Below are positions 16,395 through 24,226 of a stretch of 61,157 nucleotides of DNA, in pieces. The notes under the pieces are model-generated. The model saw only the letters and a program-made list of their open reading frames with translations. It searched no databases and was not told the DNA's origin. This DNA is from Treponema sp. (GTDB taxonomy: Bacteria > Spirochaetota > Spirochaetia > Treponematales > Treponemataceae). Numbering within the stretch: the first letter of the stretch is position 1; the number at the start of each line of letters is the position of its first letter. The stretch is from contig JAEDCN010000012.1 of the NCBI GenBank assembly GCA_016294105.1, positions 1 to 61,157 on the forward strand, given 5' to 3'. The position numbers and the translations under genes were made by a program.

Positions 16395-16457
16395 CACATA
16401 ACAAAGGTTCGTAGCCGACAGCGGGTCGAGCCCGCTGCGGTACAACCAATTGTTATT
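16395..16457 (+). mobile_element. attC-like recombination site of the gene cassette
   Basis: An imperfect palindrome of about 60 bp. The outer arms are CACATAACAA and TTGTTAT. Inner arms GGTTCGTA and TACAACC pair with one unpaired base. The inner stem CAGCGGG/CCCGCTG (16419-16425, 16431-16437) encloses TCGAG, with a further unpaired base or two around GCCGA/CGG. Short outer boxes ending AAC/GTT, extrahelical bases on one arm and a short apical stem are the hallmarks of attC. It also resembles the familiar aadA-type site around AGCCGAC. Confidence 0.8.
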
Positions 16458-16736
16458 TCTGATTCTAATGGAAGTAAACTCTTTACTATGGAAGAATCTC
16501 TTCTTATTGATCATATCAACTCTTATGTTCAGAGTTATGATTATACGGATATTAATTATGATCATGGTAGCGTACCTTTTATTACTAAAGTTCCTCTAGA
16601 AGTGTTTGAAGAACAGCACGACAAATACTTTGTAACCTTTGAAGTTGATGGAAAGCATATGTGCCAAACTTTAGTCAAGGATGCAAAAACCTTTGTATAT
16701 CCAACGTATAAGGGGCGAATTATTGAAGGATGGTGA
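16453..16736 (+). pseudogene. 3' part of the lipoprotein gene split by the cassette
   Basis: Continues the frame of the 14290-14584 fragment: with G14584 it reads V-ISDSNGSKLF, then MEESLLIDHINSYV and ends GRIIEGW at 16736. On its own it has an ATG at 16488 but no ribosome site. Both parts share the same AT-rich, Tyr-rich character. Nothing else is wrong with the gene. Confidence 0.8.
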
Positions 16737-16754
16737 TAGGATGATATCTACTTA

Positions 16755-17438
16755 GCGGAACCATCACCTACACCTACGACGCAAACGGCAACCGTGCCAC
16801 CAAGACCACCGCCTAGGTCACCATCACCTACACTACGATGCCGAGAACCGGATCCAAAAGACTTGCGGGAGTGGCGGTGTTGGTGTAGAATATACCTATG
16901 ACAGCAACGGCAACCTGCTGTCACAAACCAGTTCTTTTACAACTACGGCTACCGTGACTACTCGCCGCAAAGTGTGCGGTTCACCACGATAGATCCGATA
17001 CGGGTGAAAGATGGAATGAATTGGTAAAATCAGATAAAACAATTGTTATTGAGGTTAATAAAAAACGTTATAATGATGCCACCCCCGGGAATAATGAAAA
17101 ATTGAATCCCATTGAAGCTATAAAAAAGTGTTATAGGAATTGGAGGGGATGTATTTGTACGATTTGACCCAACTGATACAACAAGTCTATCAGATGGAAC
17201 ACCCAGCGACCCGGAATCAACCTTAGCACATGAAGTTGCGGGACATGCATATCCAATGTCAGTAGGTACTAATCCAATTTCAAGAAAGAAAAGGGAACAG
17301 GAAGCTACAGCTATAGAAAATGAATATCGTATGTTTAAGGGAATTCCACAAAGGAAAAGCTATGGAGATTGGCCAGTCCCTCAATTTTATCCACAGCAAA
17401 ATGAAGGAGATAACAGCAATGAGAAAAAAAATAAATAA
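16755..17438 (+). pseudogene. Broken Rhs tip with HExxH metallopeptidase toxin domain
   Basis: 16755-17010 holds Rhs YD-repeat pieces (ITYTYDANGNR, a stop, YDAENRI, EYTYDSNGNLL) and the core motif FYNYGYRDYSPQSVRFTTID in another frame. From about 17010 a toxin domain begins. After a single frame slip at the A6 run near 17127-17132 it continues GIGGDVFVRFDPTDT and carries AHEVAGHAY, then EATAIENEYR, ending at 17438. HExxH plus a downstream E-N-x-Y-R recalls the M91/NleD-like zinc peptidases found as polymorphic toxins. Multiple stops in the Rhs part make it silent as it stands. Confidence 0.7.
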
Positions 17439-17934
17439 TTATATTTGTTTCATGGTTCTGTTTCTGTGTTCCTTGCCAGCATTTGGTTATGAAATACCAT
17501 CATACGATGTGGCTTACGACAAAGATGTAATTGTCCCTCTCCCATATCTTAAACCAAAAGGAGTCGCAGCAATTCCAATACACAGCCGCTTGTCGGTAAA
17601 AATTGACAAGCTTGTTATCAATGGGAAAAAAAGAATTCGTGGAAAAAGAATTTTGTGGTGGATGGGTGCAGATGAGACCTATGCTTTGCTGAACCATCAG
17701 GTTGCCGACACGAAGGAAGGCATTGAAAATCTAGACATGAGTTGGGATGTGGAAAAAGCTGATGAGGGATATAAGCTTGTGTACTCTTCACTCATCCATT
17801 CAGTACCTACAATTTATGAAATTCCAAGTACTGCAGAAGAGGTTTTTATGACGTATAGAATCAAATTTCCCGATGGTTCTTTTTCCACTGAAAATACCAT
17901 TTGCTTTAAGTTATCATGGCCAGAATCACTATGA
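17419..17934 (+). CDS. Secreted protein, probable immunity to the metallopeptidase tip
   Basis: 171 residues from ATG 17419, which has AAGGAG (17404-17409) at good spacing and overlaps the toxin 3' end. A clear signal peptide (KINNYICFMVLFLCSLPAFG) precedes a soluble beta-rich domain of unknown family. An exported partner fits a toxin that arrives in, or acts in, the periplasm. Function by context. Confidence 0.6.
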   Translation: MRKKINNYICFMVLFLCSLPAFGYEIPSYDVAYDKDVIVPLPYLKPKGVAAIPIHSRLSVKIDKLVINGKKRIRGKRILWWMGADETYALLNHQVADTKEGIENLDMSWDVEKADEGYKLVYSSLIHSVPTIYEIPSTAEEVFMTYRIKFPDGSFSTENTICFKLSWPESL

Positions 17935-17943
17935 ATAAAGTTT

Positions 17944-18695
17944 CTGGCTATTACGACTATGACATTTTCGGTAGCCCTGTAGCTGGTGATTTCACCACAG
18001 GGGCTGACTATGGATACCTTGGTAAACCCTACGACAGCATCACAGGTTTATATAACTACGGCTACCGTGACTACAGTCCCCATACCGTGCGGTTCACTAC
18101 AGTGGATCCGATACGGGATGGCAGCAATTGGTTTGCCTATGTGAACAACGACCCGGTGAACTACGTGGACTTGTGGGGGTTGGAAGACGTTTATTTTATT
18201 TATGTTTATACAAATACAGAAAAAGACCAAAAAATGAAAGAAAAAGAGAGGGAATCTATCAATGATGATATAAAATACTTGGAGGAAAATGGATTTTCTG
18301 TAAAAGTAATAGAACAAGGTACAAAGAATGATATCGAGGAGGCTTTGGAAAATCCTGAAGTTGATCTCATTGTAACAAGTGGCCATGGATACCCAGGAGG
18401 GTATATTCAGACATCTAATGGAGATATATTCGGACCAGACGATGTTAAAAAACTCAATGTAAGTGAGAGTTTAGATAGGGTTATTTTCCAAAACTGTTTT
18501 CAGGGTGGTTCCACAAGGAAAACAACAGACAATGCAGACAAGTGGAATGATGCATTTGGAAATGAAGTGGATGTTGTTGCATGGCAAGGAACGACATCTG
18601 TATATGAAACAAAAAGATTTAATGGAAGAGGTTTCTTTGATAGACAGGAAAATAGTTTAAGGGATTACATCGAATCTATTGTGGAGGAAAAATGA
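17944..18695 (+). pseudogene. Displaced Rhs tip with caspase-like protease toxin domain
   Basis: Begins abruptly within the Rhs core (YYDYDIFGSPVAGDFTTG, GLYNYGYRDYSP, DPIRDGSNWF, NYVDLWGL at about 18180), then an intact unique C-terminal domain of about 170 residues. It carries LIVTSGHGYPGG and, about 45 residues later, VIFQNCFQGG: the His-Gly and Cys placement of clan CD (caspase/CHAT/gingipain-like) cysteine peptidases. The open frame starts at an ATG (17931) that overlaps the previous gene and has no ribosome site. It is probably a silent cassette that can recombine onto a full Rhs gene. Confidence 0.7.
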
Positions 18696-19135
18696 AAAAC
18701 AATTTCATATTCATTTTTGTAGTGTTATTGTGTATGTGTACCATAGGATGTAGGCGCACTGGATTTACAACAGAGTATTTGGATGAGTTGGACAGTATCA
18801 GAGTAGTTTTAAAAACACAGAAAATGAATGACTATACTTCCTATGAACTGTATAACGGGCCATTCAGTACTGATATCAGACCGATTTGTTATAGCTTGGA
18901 GGGAAGAAGGATTTTTCTTGCGATACCCAAGGAGGCCTTGCCTGAAGGTGGATATTACATCGAGTTTATAAAGGATGGAGAGATTTTGAATTCATTTTAT
19001 ACCCAGAGCCATTCTTTTTTCTGGGATGACACAAACCCAGAAGCCCCTATTCCATATAAGTCAGATGTACTTTACCAAATATACGAGTTTATGGCTCAGC
19101 AATATCTGAGGGAGTGCTTGAACATTGAAATGTAA
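18692..19135 (+). CDS. Lipoprotein, probable immunity to the caspase-like tip
   Basis: 147 residues with a lipoprotein signal (FIFIFVVLLCMCTIGC, Cys at about residue 20), then a beta-rich domain of unknown family. Its ATG overlaps the tip's TGA (ATGA) and GGAGG lies upstream, so the pair is translationally coupled. AT-rich. Role inferred from position. Confidence 0.6.
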   Translation: MKNNFIFIFVVLLCMCTIGCRRTGFTTEYLDELDSIRVVLKTQKMNDYTSYELYNGPFSTDIRPICYSLEGRRIFLAIPKEALPEGGYYIEFIKDGEILNSFYTQSHSFFWDDTNPEAPIPYKSDVLYQIYEFMAQQYLRECLNIEM

Positions 19136-19136
19136 T

Positions 19137-20000
19137 ACATGCAGATACAGCGGTGAGCGTACCATGCTCTATGCTCACGGTTCACCAGTTGCCATAAACC
19201 GATCCGGCGGTACACGTGGGTATCTGGGTACGGATATTCTAGGCAGCACTCGCTCTGTAACTGACAACCACGGCGTACAAGAAAGCTATTACGACTATGA
19301 CATTTTCGGCTCACCAATAACTGGCAACTATACAACAGGCACTGACTACGGATACTTGGGTAAACCCTACGACAGCATCACAGGCTTATATAACTACGGC
19401 TACCGTGACTATTCACCCCAGACCGTGCGGTTCACCACGGTGGATCCGATACGGGATGGCAGCAATTGGTTTGCATACGTGAACAACGACCCGGTGAACT
19501 ATGTGGACTTGTGGGGGTTGTTCACTTTTCAAGTAGGTGTCTCGGCAGCGGGTGGAGCTGGAACGGGAGGAACGATAGGTAGTGGGTTCATAGTTGCGTG
19601 GGATTCTGAAGAAAAAACATTTGAAATTGGAACATATGAGACTTATGGAATGGGAAGCCACATAGGAGTTTCGGGGGCAGTCTCTATAGATTTTTCCACA
19701 TCGGAAAATAGAGCAGCTGCTGATGCTGGAGGTAAGGGAATTGCAGCTGGAATAGGAGCGACTATAACTCCTGCATCTGTTTCATACAATTTGGCTGAAT
19801 CATTAGAAGGAGGAAAACCTGTAACAACGGCAAGCATAGGCTTAGGAGGAGGATTAACATCAAATGATGTACACACCTATTATACTGAAACAAAAGTTCA
19901 TACAGTAAAGATTGGCGTAGGGGGATTTATCAACAAAGTGAAAGATTTTGGCAAGAATCTTGCTGATAGAATTATGGGTAAGGCAGGGAAGTATGATTGA
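19137..20000 (+). pseudogene. Displaced Rhs tip with glycine-rich toxin-like domain
   Basis: Rhs core from about YSGERTMLYAHGSPVAI (19143 on) through NYVDLWGL (about 19518), nearly identical in DNA to the other tips, then a glycine/alanine-rich C-terminus of about 160 residues (VSAAGGAGTGGTIGSGF). It ends with a helical VKDFGKNLADRIMG segment. Low-complexity glycine-rich beta domain of unknown family, compatible with a membrane-active toxin. The longest Rhs core remnant in the window. No ribosome site or Rhs N-terminus. Confidence 0.65.
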
Positions 20001-20262
20001 AATATGTTGTATTATTATTTTTATTTTCGGTCTGATAGCATGTTTCATTACAATATTACAGGGACTCAAAGTTGGACGTGAACAATATGACAATACACTC
20101 AATAAGTATCAATATTGGAGAAACAGAACTGTGAAGGATCACGATATACGAGAAGGATTTCCTTATGAGGTATATGGTTTAGTTCCTGCAAAATACTGGA
20201 AAAGACTTCTAGTATTTTTCACGATTATGGGAGTATCTGCGGTTGCTCTCCGCTTCTTTTAG
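19993..20262 (+). CDS. Two-helix membrane protein, probable immunity partner
   Basis: 89 residues from ATG 19993, which overlaps the tip's stop at 19998-20000. Hydrophobic helix at residues 3-22, a charged middle (YQYWRNRTVKDHD), then a second helix (about 69-87). A membrane immunity protein fits a membrane-acting toxin. Unknown family. Confidence 0.55.
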   Translation: MIEICCIIIFIFGLIACFITILQGLKVGREQYDNTLNKYQYWRNRTVKDHDIREGFPYEVYGLVPAKYWKRLLVFFTIMGVSAVALRFF

Positions 20263-20331
20263 TTTCTTGTGGTATAAGTATGGAGATGAGTCAAGTCAAA
20301 TAAATCAGCAAAAAGGAGAACCTTTGCCGTA

Positions 20332-20733
20332 ATGTGTCTTGATAAATTTCTTTCAACTGACTCTTTCCATGATAATCTTTTGATGGGTATTGAAATTTGT
20401 GGCGAGCAAACCTTAAAACTGATTGTATGTGAAGATGGTTTTGTCAATAAGCGTTTTCTCTACTTTTTTGATGTGATTGAATGTAGATTTTGTGATTTTT
20501 CTTTGGGAAATATCATACTTGATATTGAAATAATTACTGCGGAGTCACTAGATTTACGAGACAAGAATGACTTGTTTTTTTTGCTGAATATTGAATCCAA
20601 TCAACATGGAGAGCCTTGGATTCAAGAGAAAATATCAAGCATAGAAAAAGGAGAGTTATCATTAGTGATAGTATCTACAAGTTTTGGGGCATATGGATGT
20701 ATTTTATGCAAAGCGGTAAAAACTGAAATATAA
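20332..20733 (+). CDS. Unknown soluble protein, immunity-like
   Basis: 133 residues with no signal peptide or membrane segment; acidic and Phe/Cys-rich. An AAAGGAG lies about 15 bases upstream. No family recognised. Its place between two toxin tips suggests an orphan immunity gene left by cassette replacement. Confidence 0.45.
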   Translation: MCLDKFLSTDSFHDNLLMGIEICGEQTLKLIVCEDGFVNKRFLYFFDVIECRFCDFSLGNIILDIEIITAESLDLRDKNDLFFLLNIESNQHGEPWIQEKISSIEKGELSLVIVSTSFGAYGCILCKAVKTEI

Positions 20734-20737
20734 TTGA

Positions 20738-21112
20738 GGCTATGGGAGCGACGGGGCTGTAAGTGCGGCAATAAGCAATTTTGTTGATAATGTTATCGAG
20801 AAACGACCAGTACGAGATAGGGAGGGAAATCCAATTCCTCCTGGTAATCAAAGTCCTGGTCCGCTAGGCAAAAAAGCAAATGTTGGTTCTGAAAATGTTC
20901 CAGACCCCAGTAAATTGGGTGAGCCGGGATATATTCCCCCGGATAATGGCCCTGGAGGAAAGATTGCAGCTATTGCTGGTTTAGCAGCATTGGCATATGA
21001 CAATAGACAACAACATCCAGAATTTCCTCAAATAAATCAGGAGCAAAACTCAGGAGTATTGATTTTCACAAATATAAACGCTGAGCAACGAAAGGAGAAG
21101 AAGGGAAAATGA
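20738..21112 (+). pseudogene. Toxin-tip remnant lacking Rhs core
   Basis: Open from after a TGA at 20735 to 21112: GYGSDGAVSAAISNFVDNVI, a Pro/Gly-rich stretch (NPIPPGNQSPGPLGKK) and a C-terminal part ending KEKKGK. Reads like the linker and end of a polymorphic toxin whose Rhs portion has been deleted. No start codon with ribosome site. A membrane-protein gene follows with ATGA overlap, as for the other tips. Confidence 0.5.
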
Positions 21113-21429
21113 GTAAGGGAATATTTTATCTTATTATCTTGACAGTTTTTTTGTTAGTCATTTGGGAAATCAATGAAATAGTTACTATTGGATTTCAGTA
21201 TACAGGAATAAAAAGATTAATTGCAATATTTTTTTGCTTCTGTATAATTCTGTTTTGGAAATATAATATGGTACTGGCTATGGTACTACTCTCGATATTA
21301 CTATTAGCATTTGTTTGTATTTGTTTTGTTTATGGGCAATCTGTTTTTAATATTACATTTTTTGAAATGTTAATAATATTTATATATATGTTGATAATAT
21401 TTATTCGAGCAAGAAAAAACGGGAAGTAA
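21109..21429 (+). CDS. Small membrane protein, probable immunity partner
   Basis: 106 residues with three or four hydrophobic helices covering nearly the whole length. The ATG overlaps the upstream remnant's stop (AAAATGAG) and GGAGAAG precedes it. Very AT-rich. Unknown family; role inferred. Confidence 0.5.
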   Translation: MSKGIFYLIILTVFLLVIWEINEIVTIGFQYTGIKRLIAIFFCFCIILFWKYNMVLAMVLLSILLLAFVCICFVYGQSVFNITFFEMLIIFIYMLIIFIRARKNGK

Positions 21430-21437
21430 CAAAAAAA

Positions 21438-21447
21438 GGGGGGGGGG
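21438..21447. repeat. G10 homopolymer tract in the ribosome-binding region
   Basis: A7 followed by G10, ending 6 bases before ATG 21454, where a Shine-Dalgarno is expected. Poly-G tracts of this length are slippage-prone, and treponemes use them for phase variation. Confidence 0.85.
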
Positions 21448-21453
21448 CGAAAA

Positions 21454-21882
21454 ATGAAACTAAAAATTGCATCAACTATTTCATTGGGGTTATTAGCCTA
21501 TTATTATCTTTTCTATATGACTTTGTTTTATGGAATAACTAGCATTACCATAAAACTTGTTTTAGATTACATCAATTACTTTCTATTTCTCTTCTTTCTG
21601 ATTTGTTCTTTTCTTGTTCTAAAGATTTTTTTCAAGAAAAAGCATATACACAGAACACTAACCATAAGCCAAAGGTTTTCAAAGCAGAAAAAGAAATTTC
21701 TGCTTCTGTTCTGTATACTGGGGGTTTCCATTATTATTGATTTGATAGCGGGTAAAGTGCCGCTGAATAATATTCTACCTTTCACAGGTTTTCTCATCGG
21801 GGCTTCAATAGTAAATCTGGTGATTCTTTACTATTATGTCATTTTGTGTCATTTTATATTTTATGATGAGAAGGAAGAGTAA
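21454..21882 (+). CDS. Four-helix membrane protein behind a G10 tract
   Basis: 142 residues with four hydrophobic segments (about 5-22, 26-53, 80-100, 108-135) separated by a basic loop (KKKHIHRTLTISQRFSKQKK). Unknown family. The only ribosome-binding material upstream is the G10 tract, so length changes in the tract could switch or tune its translation. Context suggests immunity. It runs into the next Rhs tip with no gap. Confidence 0.5.
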   Translation: MKLKIASTISLGLLAYYYLFYMTLFYGITSITIKLVLDYINYFLFLFFLICSFLVLKIFFKKKHIHRTLTISQRFSKQKKKFLLLFCILGVSIIIDLIAGKVPLNNILPFTGFLIGASIVNLVILYYYVILCHFIFYDEKEE

Positions 21883-21887
21883 ATCAT

Positions 21888-22636
21888 TGTCACAAGCCAG
21901 TTCCTTTTACAACTACGGCTACCGTGACTACTCACCGCAAAGTGTGCGGTTCACCACAGTAGACCCAATCCGGGATGGTAGCAATTGGTTTGCGTATGTG
22001 AATAATGACCCGGTGAACTACGTGGACTTGTGGGGGTTGCTGGCTAGTGATGGGGGAAGAACAGTTCCCAATACATGGCGAGACAACAAGGATGGAACTT
22101 ATACAGCCCTTCCGGGAGCCACATTGTATGAACTGTATGGAGAAAATTGGCGAGAAGAATCTGGTTATGTGGGAAACCCGTCAAATTTACAAGTTGGGGA
22201 TGTTGTCGGGAGAAAAAGTTCATTTATGGAAAATAGTGTAAGTCAACCTATCGTTAATTCAAAACAAGAGGTTCTTGTAATAGACAACTCTTTTCCTCAA
22301 GTCACAAATTCAGAAGAGATTTTTGAAGGTTATAGTCATCGTACAAACATTGCTATAGGAGTAACTGAAATTGTTTTAGGTGTGGGAATAATAGTAAGTT
22401 CAACTATTACAACAGGAACTATAAATGTTGTATCTGGTGGAATGACAACGATTCCAGCAGGGTGGGCTATAATTGAGGGCTGGGCAGCAGGCTCTACTTT
22501 TATAGCGTTAGGAATAACAAGACTCTCAAACGCAAATAATTCAAGAGTTTCAGATGACATCAAACAAGTTTTCATTCCATCTGTCGTAGACGTTGCAGAA
22601 GGAATAGATGATGTTTCAAAAGGACAAGAACAATGA
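21888..22636 (+). pseudogene. Displaced Rhs tip with LysM-like and hydrophobic domains
   Basis: Rhs core scrap (SSFYNYGYRDYSPQSVRFTT to NYVDLWGL, about 21896-22038), then about 200 residues. First comes a LysM-like segment (DGTYTALPGATLYELYGENW, then NPSNLQVGDVVG). A spacer follows, then a long glycine/isoleucine-rich hydrophobic region (IAIGVTEIVLGVGIIVSS onward). The LysM-like part could bind peptidoglycan and the hydrophobic part could insert in membranes. Truncated at its 5' side. Confidence 0.6.
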
Positions 22637-22884
22637 TTTCCATTTTTAAAGAAATAATTGAAGCAAGAGATTATGTTTTCTTTGTCCTGGTCTTTGTCGA
22701 ATTTCTTTTAGCATTATCATTTGTTGTAAATTTCATAATTGATCCGGTGAGAAAAAAAAGAAATCAAGATTATAAATTCAATAAACTTGGGATAATTTTC
22801 ACATCATTTTTTTGTATTTTTGTACTTATACAGTTTATTCCAATGTTAATTGTAATCTTTATCTATTTTTTCGGAAGTACATGA
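22633..22884 (+). CDS. Two-helix membrane protein, probable immunity partner
   Basis: 83 residues; helices at about 13-37 and 55-80 with a basic loop (DPVRKKRNQDYKFNK). The ATG overlaps the tip's stop codon (ATGA). Unknown family; role by context. Confidence 0.55.
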   Translation: MISIFKEIIEARDYVFFVLVFVEFLLALSFVVNFIIDPVRKKRNQDYKFNKLGIIFTSFFCIFVLIQFIPMLIVIFIYFFGST

Positions 22885-22984
22885 GGAATTGCCAAATATA
22901 TTACTTTCTAAGGTGTTTTTGAAGCTCATATAAGAAGTGGTTATACAATTATAGTGTCTTTCAAGGGTTAAGATATAGGAGGAA

Positions 22985-23215
22985 ATGATGAACAACTCGA
23001 CTTTGGGGATGGTTCTCTTATTGTTATTTCTTACTTGGTTTTTGTTTTTATCCCTAAAATGTATTCTCATTGGGATAGGAAAGCTAACGAATCCAAAAAC
23101 TAAAGAGAAAGCAAAAGATAAAAAAATGCTTATCTCAGGCATCATAGCAGGAATAGTTACTTTTCCTAGTTTTTGTTTTGTTGTTTTCATGTTTATAGTT
23201 GTTTTCCTATTTTGA
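22985..23215 (+). CDS. Two-helix membrane protein
   Basis: 76 residues with hydrophobic helices at about 8-32 and 49-75 and a Lys-rich loop. AGGAGG precedes ATG 22985 and an alternative ATG at 22988. Similar in layout (two helices, basic loop) to the 22633 protein, so possibly a diverged second immunity gene. Confidence 0.5.
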   Translation: MMNNSTLGMVLLLLFLTWFLFLSLKCILIGIGKLTNPKTKEKAKDKKMLISGIIAGIVTFPSFCFVVFMFIVVFLF

Positions 23216-23246
23216 CAGAAATTCAACACACAACTTTTGATATTCA

Positions 23247-23322
23247 CCTACAGCTACGATGCCGAGAACCGGCTGGTAAAGACTTGCGGGAGTAGCAGGT
23301 ACGTCATTTCCCTCAGTGCCTG
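23247..23322 (+). pseudogene. Terminal Rhs YD-repeat scrap
   Basis: Reads FTYSYDAENRLVKTCGSS, then a few residues and a stop. Same core DNA as 12448 and 16845. It marks the right edge of the Rhs island; nudC begins 46 bases later. Confidence 0.65.
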
Positions 23323-23332
23323 AAAAAAAAGT

Positions 23333-23361
23333 TTGCGTGAGGTGAAAAGCCGTGGTATCAT
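23333..23361 (+). promoter_or_regulatory. nudC promoter, leaderless type
   Basis: Weak -35 TTGCGT (23333-23338), 17-bp spacer, TATCAT (23356-23361), then 6 bases to ATG 23368. Confidence 0.5.
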
Positions 23362-23367
23362 AGAGGT

Positions 23368-24153
23368 ATGTCCATGATTACAACTATCCATGTTGATGAT
23401 GCCCAGCACTTGCTTATTTTTCGGGCTAATCAAATATTGACGGTCAAACAGGATGTTCTTTCTCCTCCCCCTGTGGAGATTTATCATAAATTCCTTGAAT
23501 ATCAGCTAGCCTCTGATTGGTTTATAGAACGAGAGCAGGGCTATGCTACCATGCTACTGGAAGAAACTGCCACGGAGCCTGCTGGCTGCCATTGGGTGTT
23601 TATTCGTGAGGTTTTTTTTGCCAAGCATGAACTGGCGCCCCTAGTGGCTCGTGCCTTGGCTTTGCTGAATTGGCGAAAGCGTTCCCGCTTCTGTGGCAAG
23701 TGTGGCAGCCAGCTTCACGACTCCACCGACGAAACAGCACGAGTTTGTCTGTCCTGTGGCAATGTGTATTATCCCAGCCTGTCTCCTGCTATGATTGTGC
23801 TAGTGGAAAAAGACGGAAAAATCCTTCTTGCCCGCCACAAGCACCGCAATACCGATATCTTTACCTGTCTTGCAGGCTACATGGAACCGGGTGAAACCTT
23901 GGAGGAATGTGTGGCACGAGAGGTGCAAGAAGAGGCCGGTATTACCGTAAAGAATATCCGCTATGTAGGTAGCAAAAGCTGGCCCTTCCCAGATCAGTTG
24001 ATGCTGGCCTTCCGTGCTGAATGGGAAAGCGGGGAGTTGGTGCCAGAAACAAGCGAAATCCACGAGCTACACTGGTTTGACAAAAATAATCTTCCCGCCA
24101 TTCCCCTCCGTGGCTCCGTTGCCCACGACTTGATTACCGGGGTGATGAAGTAA
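23368..24153 (+). CDS. nudC: NAD(P)H/NAD+ pyrophosphatase, Nudix family NudC
   Basis: 261 residues. Cleaves NAD(H) to NMN(H) and AMP and, in E. coli, removes NAD caps from RNA. An N-terminal domain is followed by a four-cysteine zinc ribbon (FCGKCG ... CLSCGNVYYP, about 110-135). The Nudix box GYMEPGETLEECVAREVQEE lies at about 171-190, and the family signature appears as GSKSWPFPDQLML (usual SQPWPFPxS). Monocistronic, with its own leaderless-type promoter and a terminator. Confidence 0.93.
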   Translation: MSMITTIHVDDAQHLLIFRANQILTVKQDVLSPPPVEIYHKFLEYQLASDWFIEREQGYATMLLEETATEPAGCHWVFIREVFFAKHELAPLVARALALLNWRKRSRFCGKCGSQLHDSTDETARVCLSCGNVYYPSLSPAMIVLVEKDGKILLARHKHRNTDIFTCLAGYMEPGETLEECVAREVQEEAGITVKNIRYVGSKSWPFPDQLMLAFRAEWESGELVPETSEIHELHWFDKNNLPAIPLRGSVAHDLITGVMK

Positions 24154-24164
24154 GCTGCAAGTAA

Positions 24165-24226
24165 TTTGCATTAAACTTTATTAAATGCAAAAGGTACACT
24201 CCAAACTGAAGTGTACCTTTTTTTTA
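24165..24226. terminator. Bidirectional terminator between nudC and lysA
   Basis: AAGGTACACT (24191-24200), loop CCAAACTGA, AGTGTACCTT (24210-24219) and T8. A second AT-rich hairpin, TTTGCATT/AATGCAAA, lies just upstream (24165-24191). Confidence 0.85.

Larger units (their letters stand above)
14585..16452 (+). mobile_element. Integron-type gene cassette carrying a restriction-modification system
   Basis: 1868 bp. TTGTTAT occurs at both ends (14582-14588 and 16450-16456), with crossover placed between G and TT. The left end reads TTGTTATGTG (14582-14591), the exact reverse complement of the R''-like box CACATAACAA at 16395-16404. The excised circle would therefore have perfectly matched outer attC arms. 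The payload is two overlapping genes in one orientation, with the attC-like hairpin just after the last stop, as in ordinary integron cassettes. Removal rejoins the host lipoprotein gene in frame. No integrase is in the window, so insertion was probably in trans at a secondary site. Confidence 0.8.

Noticed and set aside
11487..23330. Insertion sequence or transposase in the accessory island
   Set aside because: No transposase frame or terminal inverted repeats were found; repeated DNA there is Rhs core. The only element with definable ends is the integron-type cassette.
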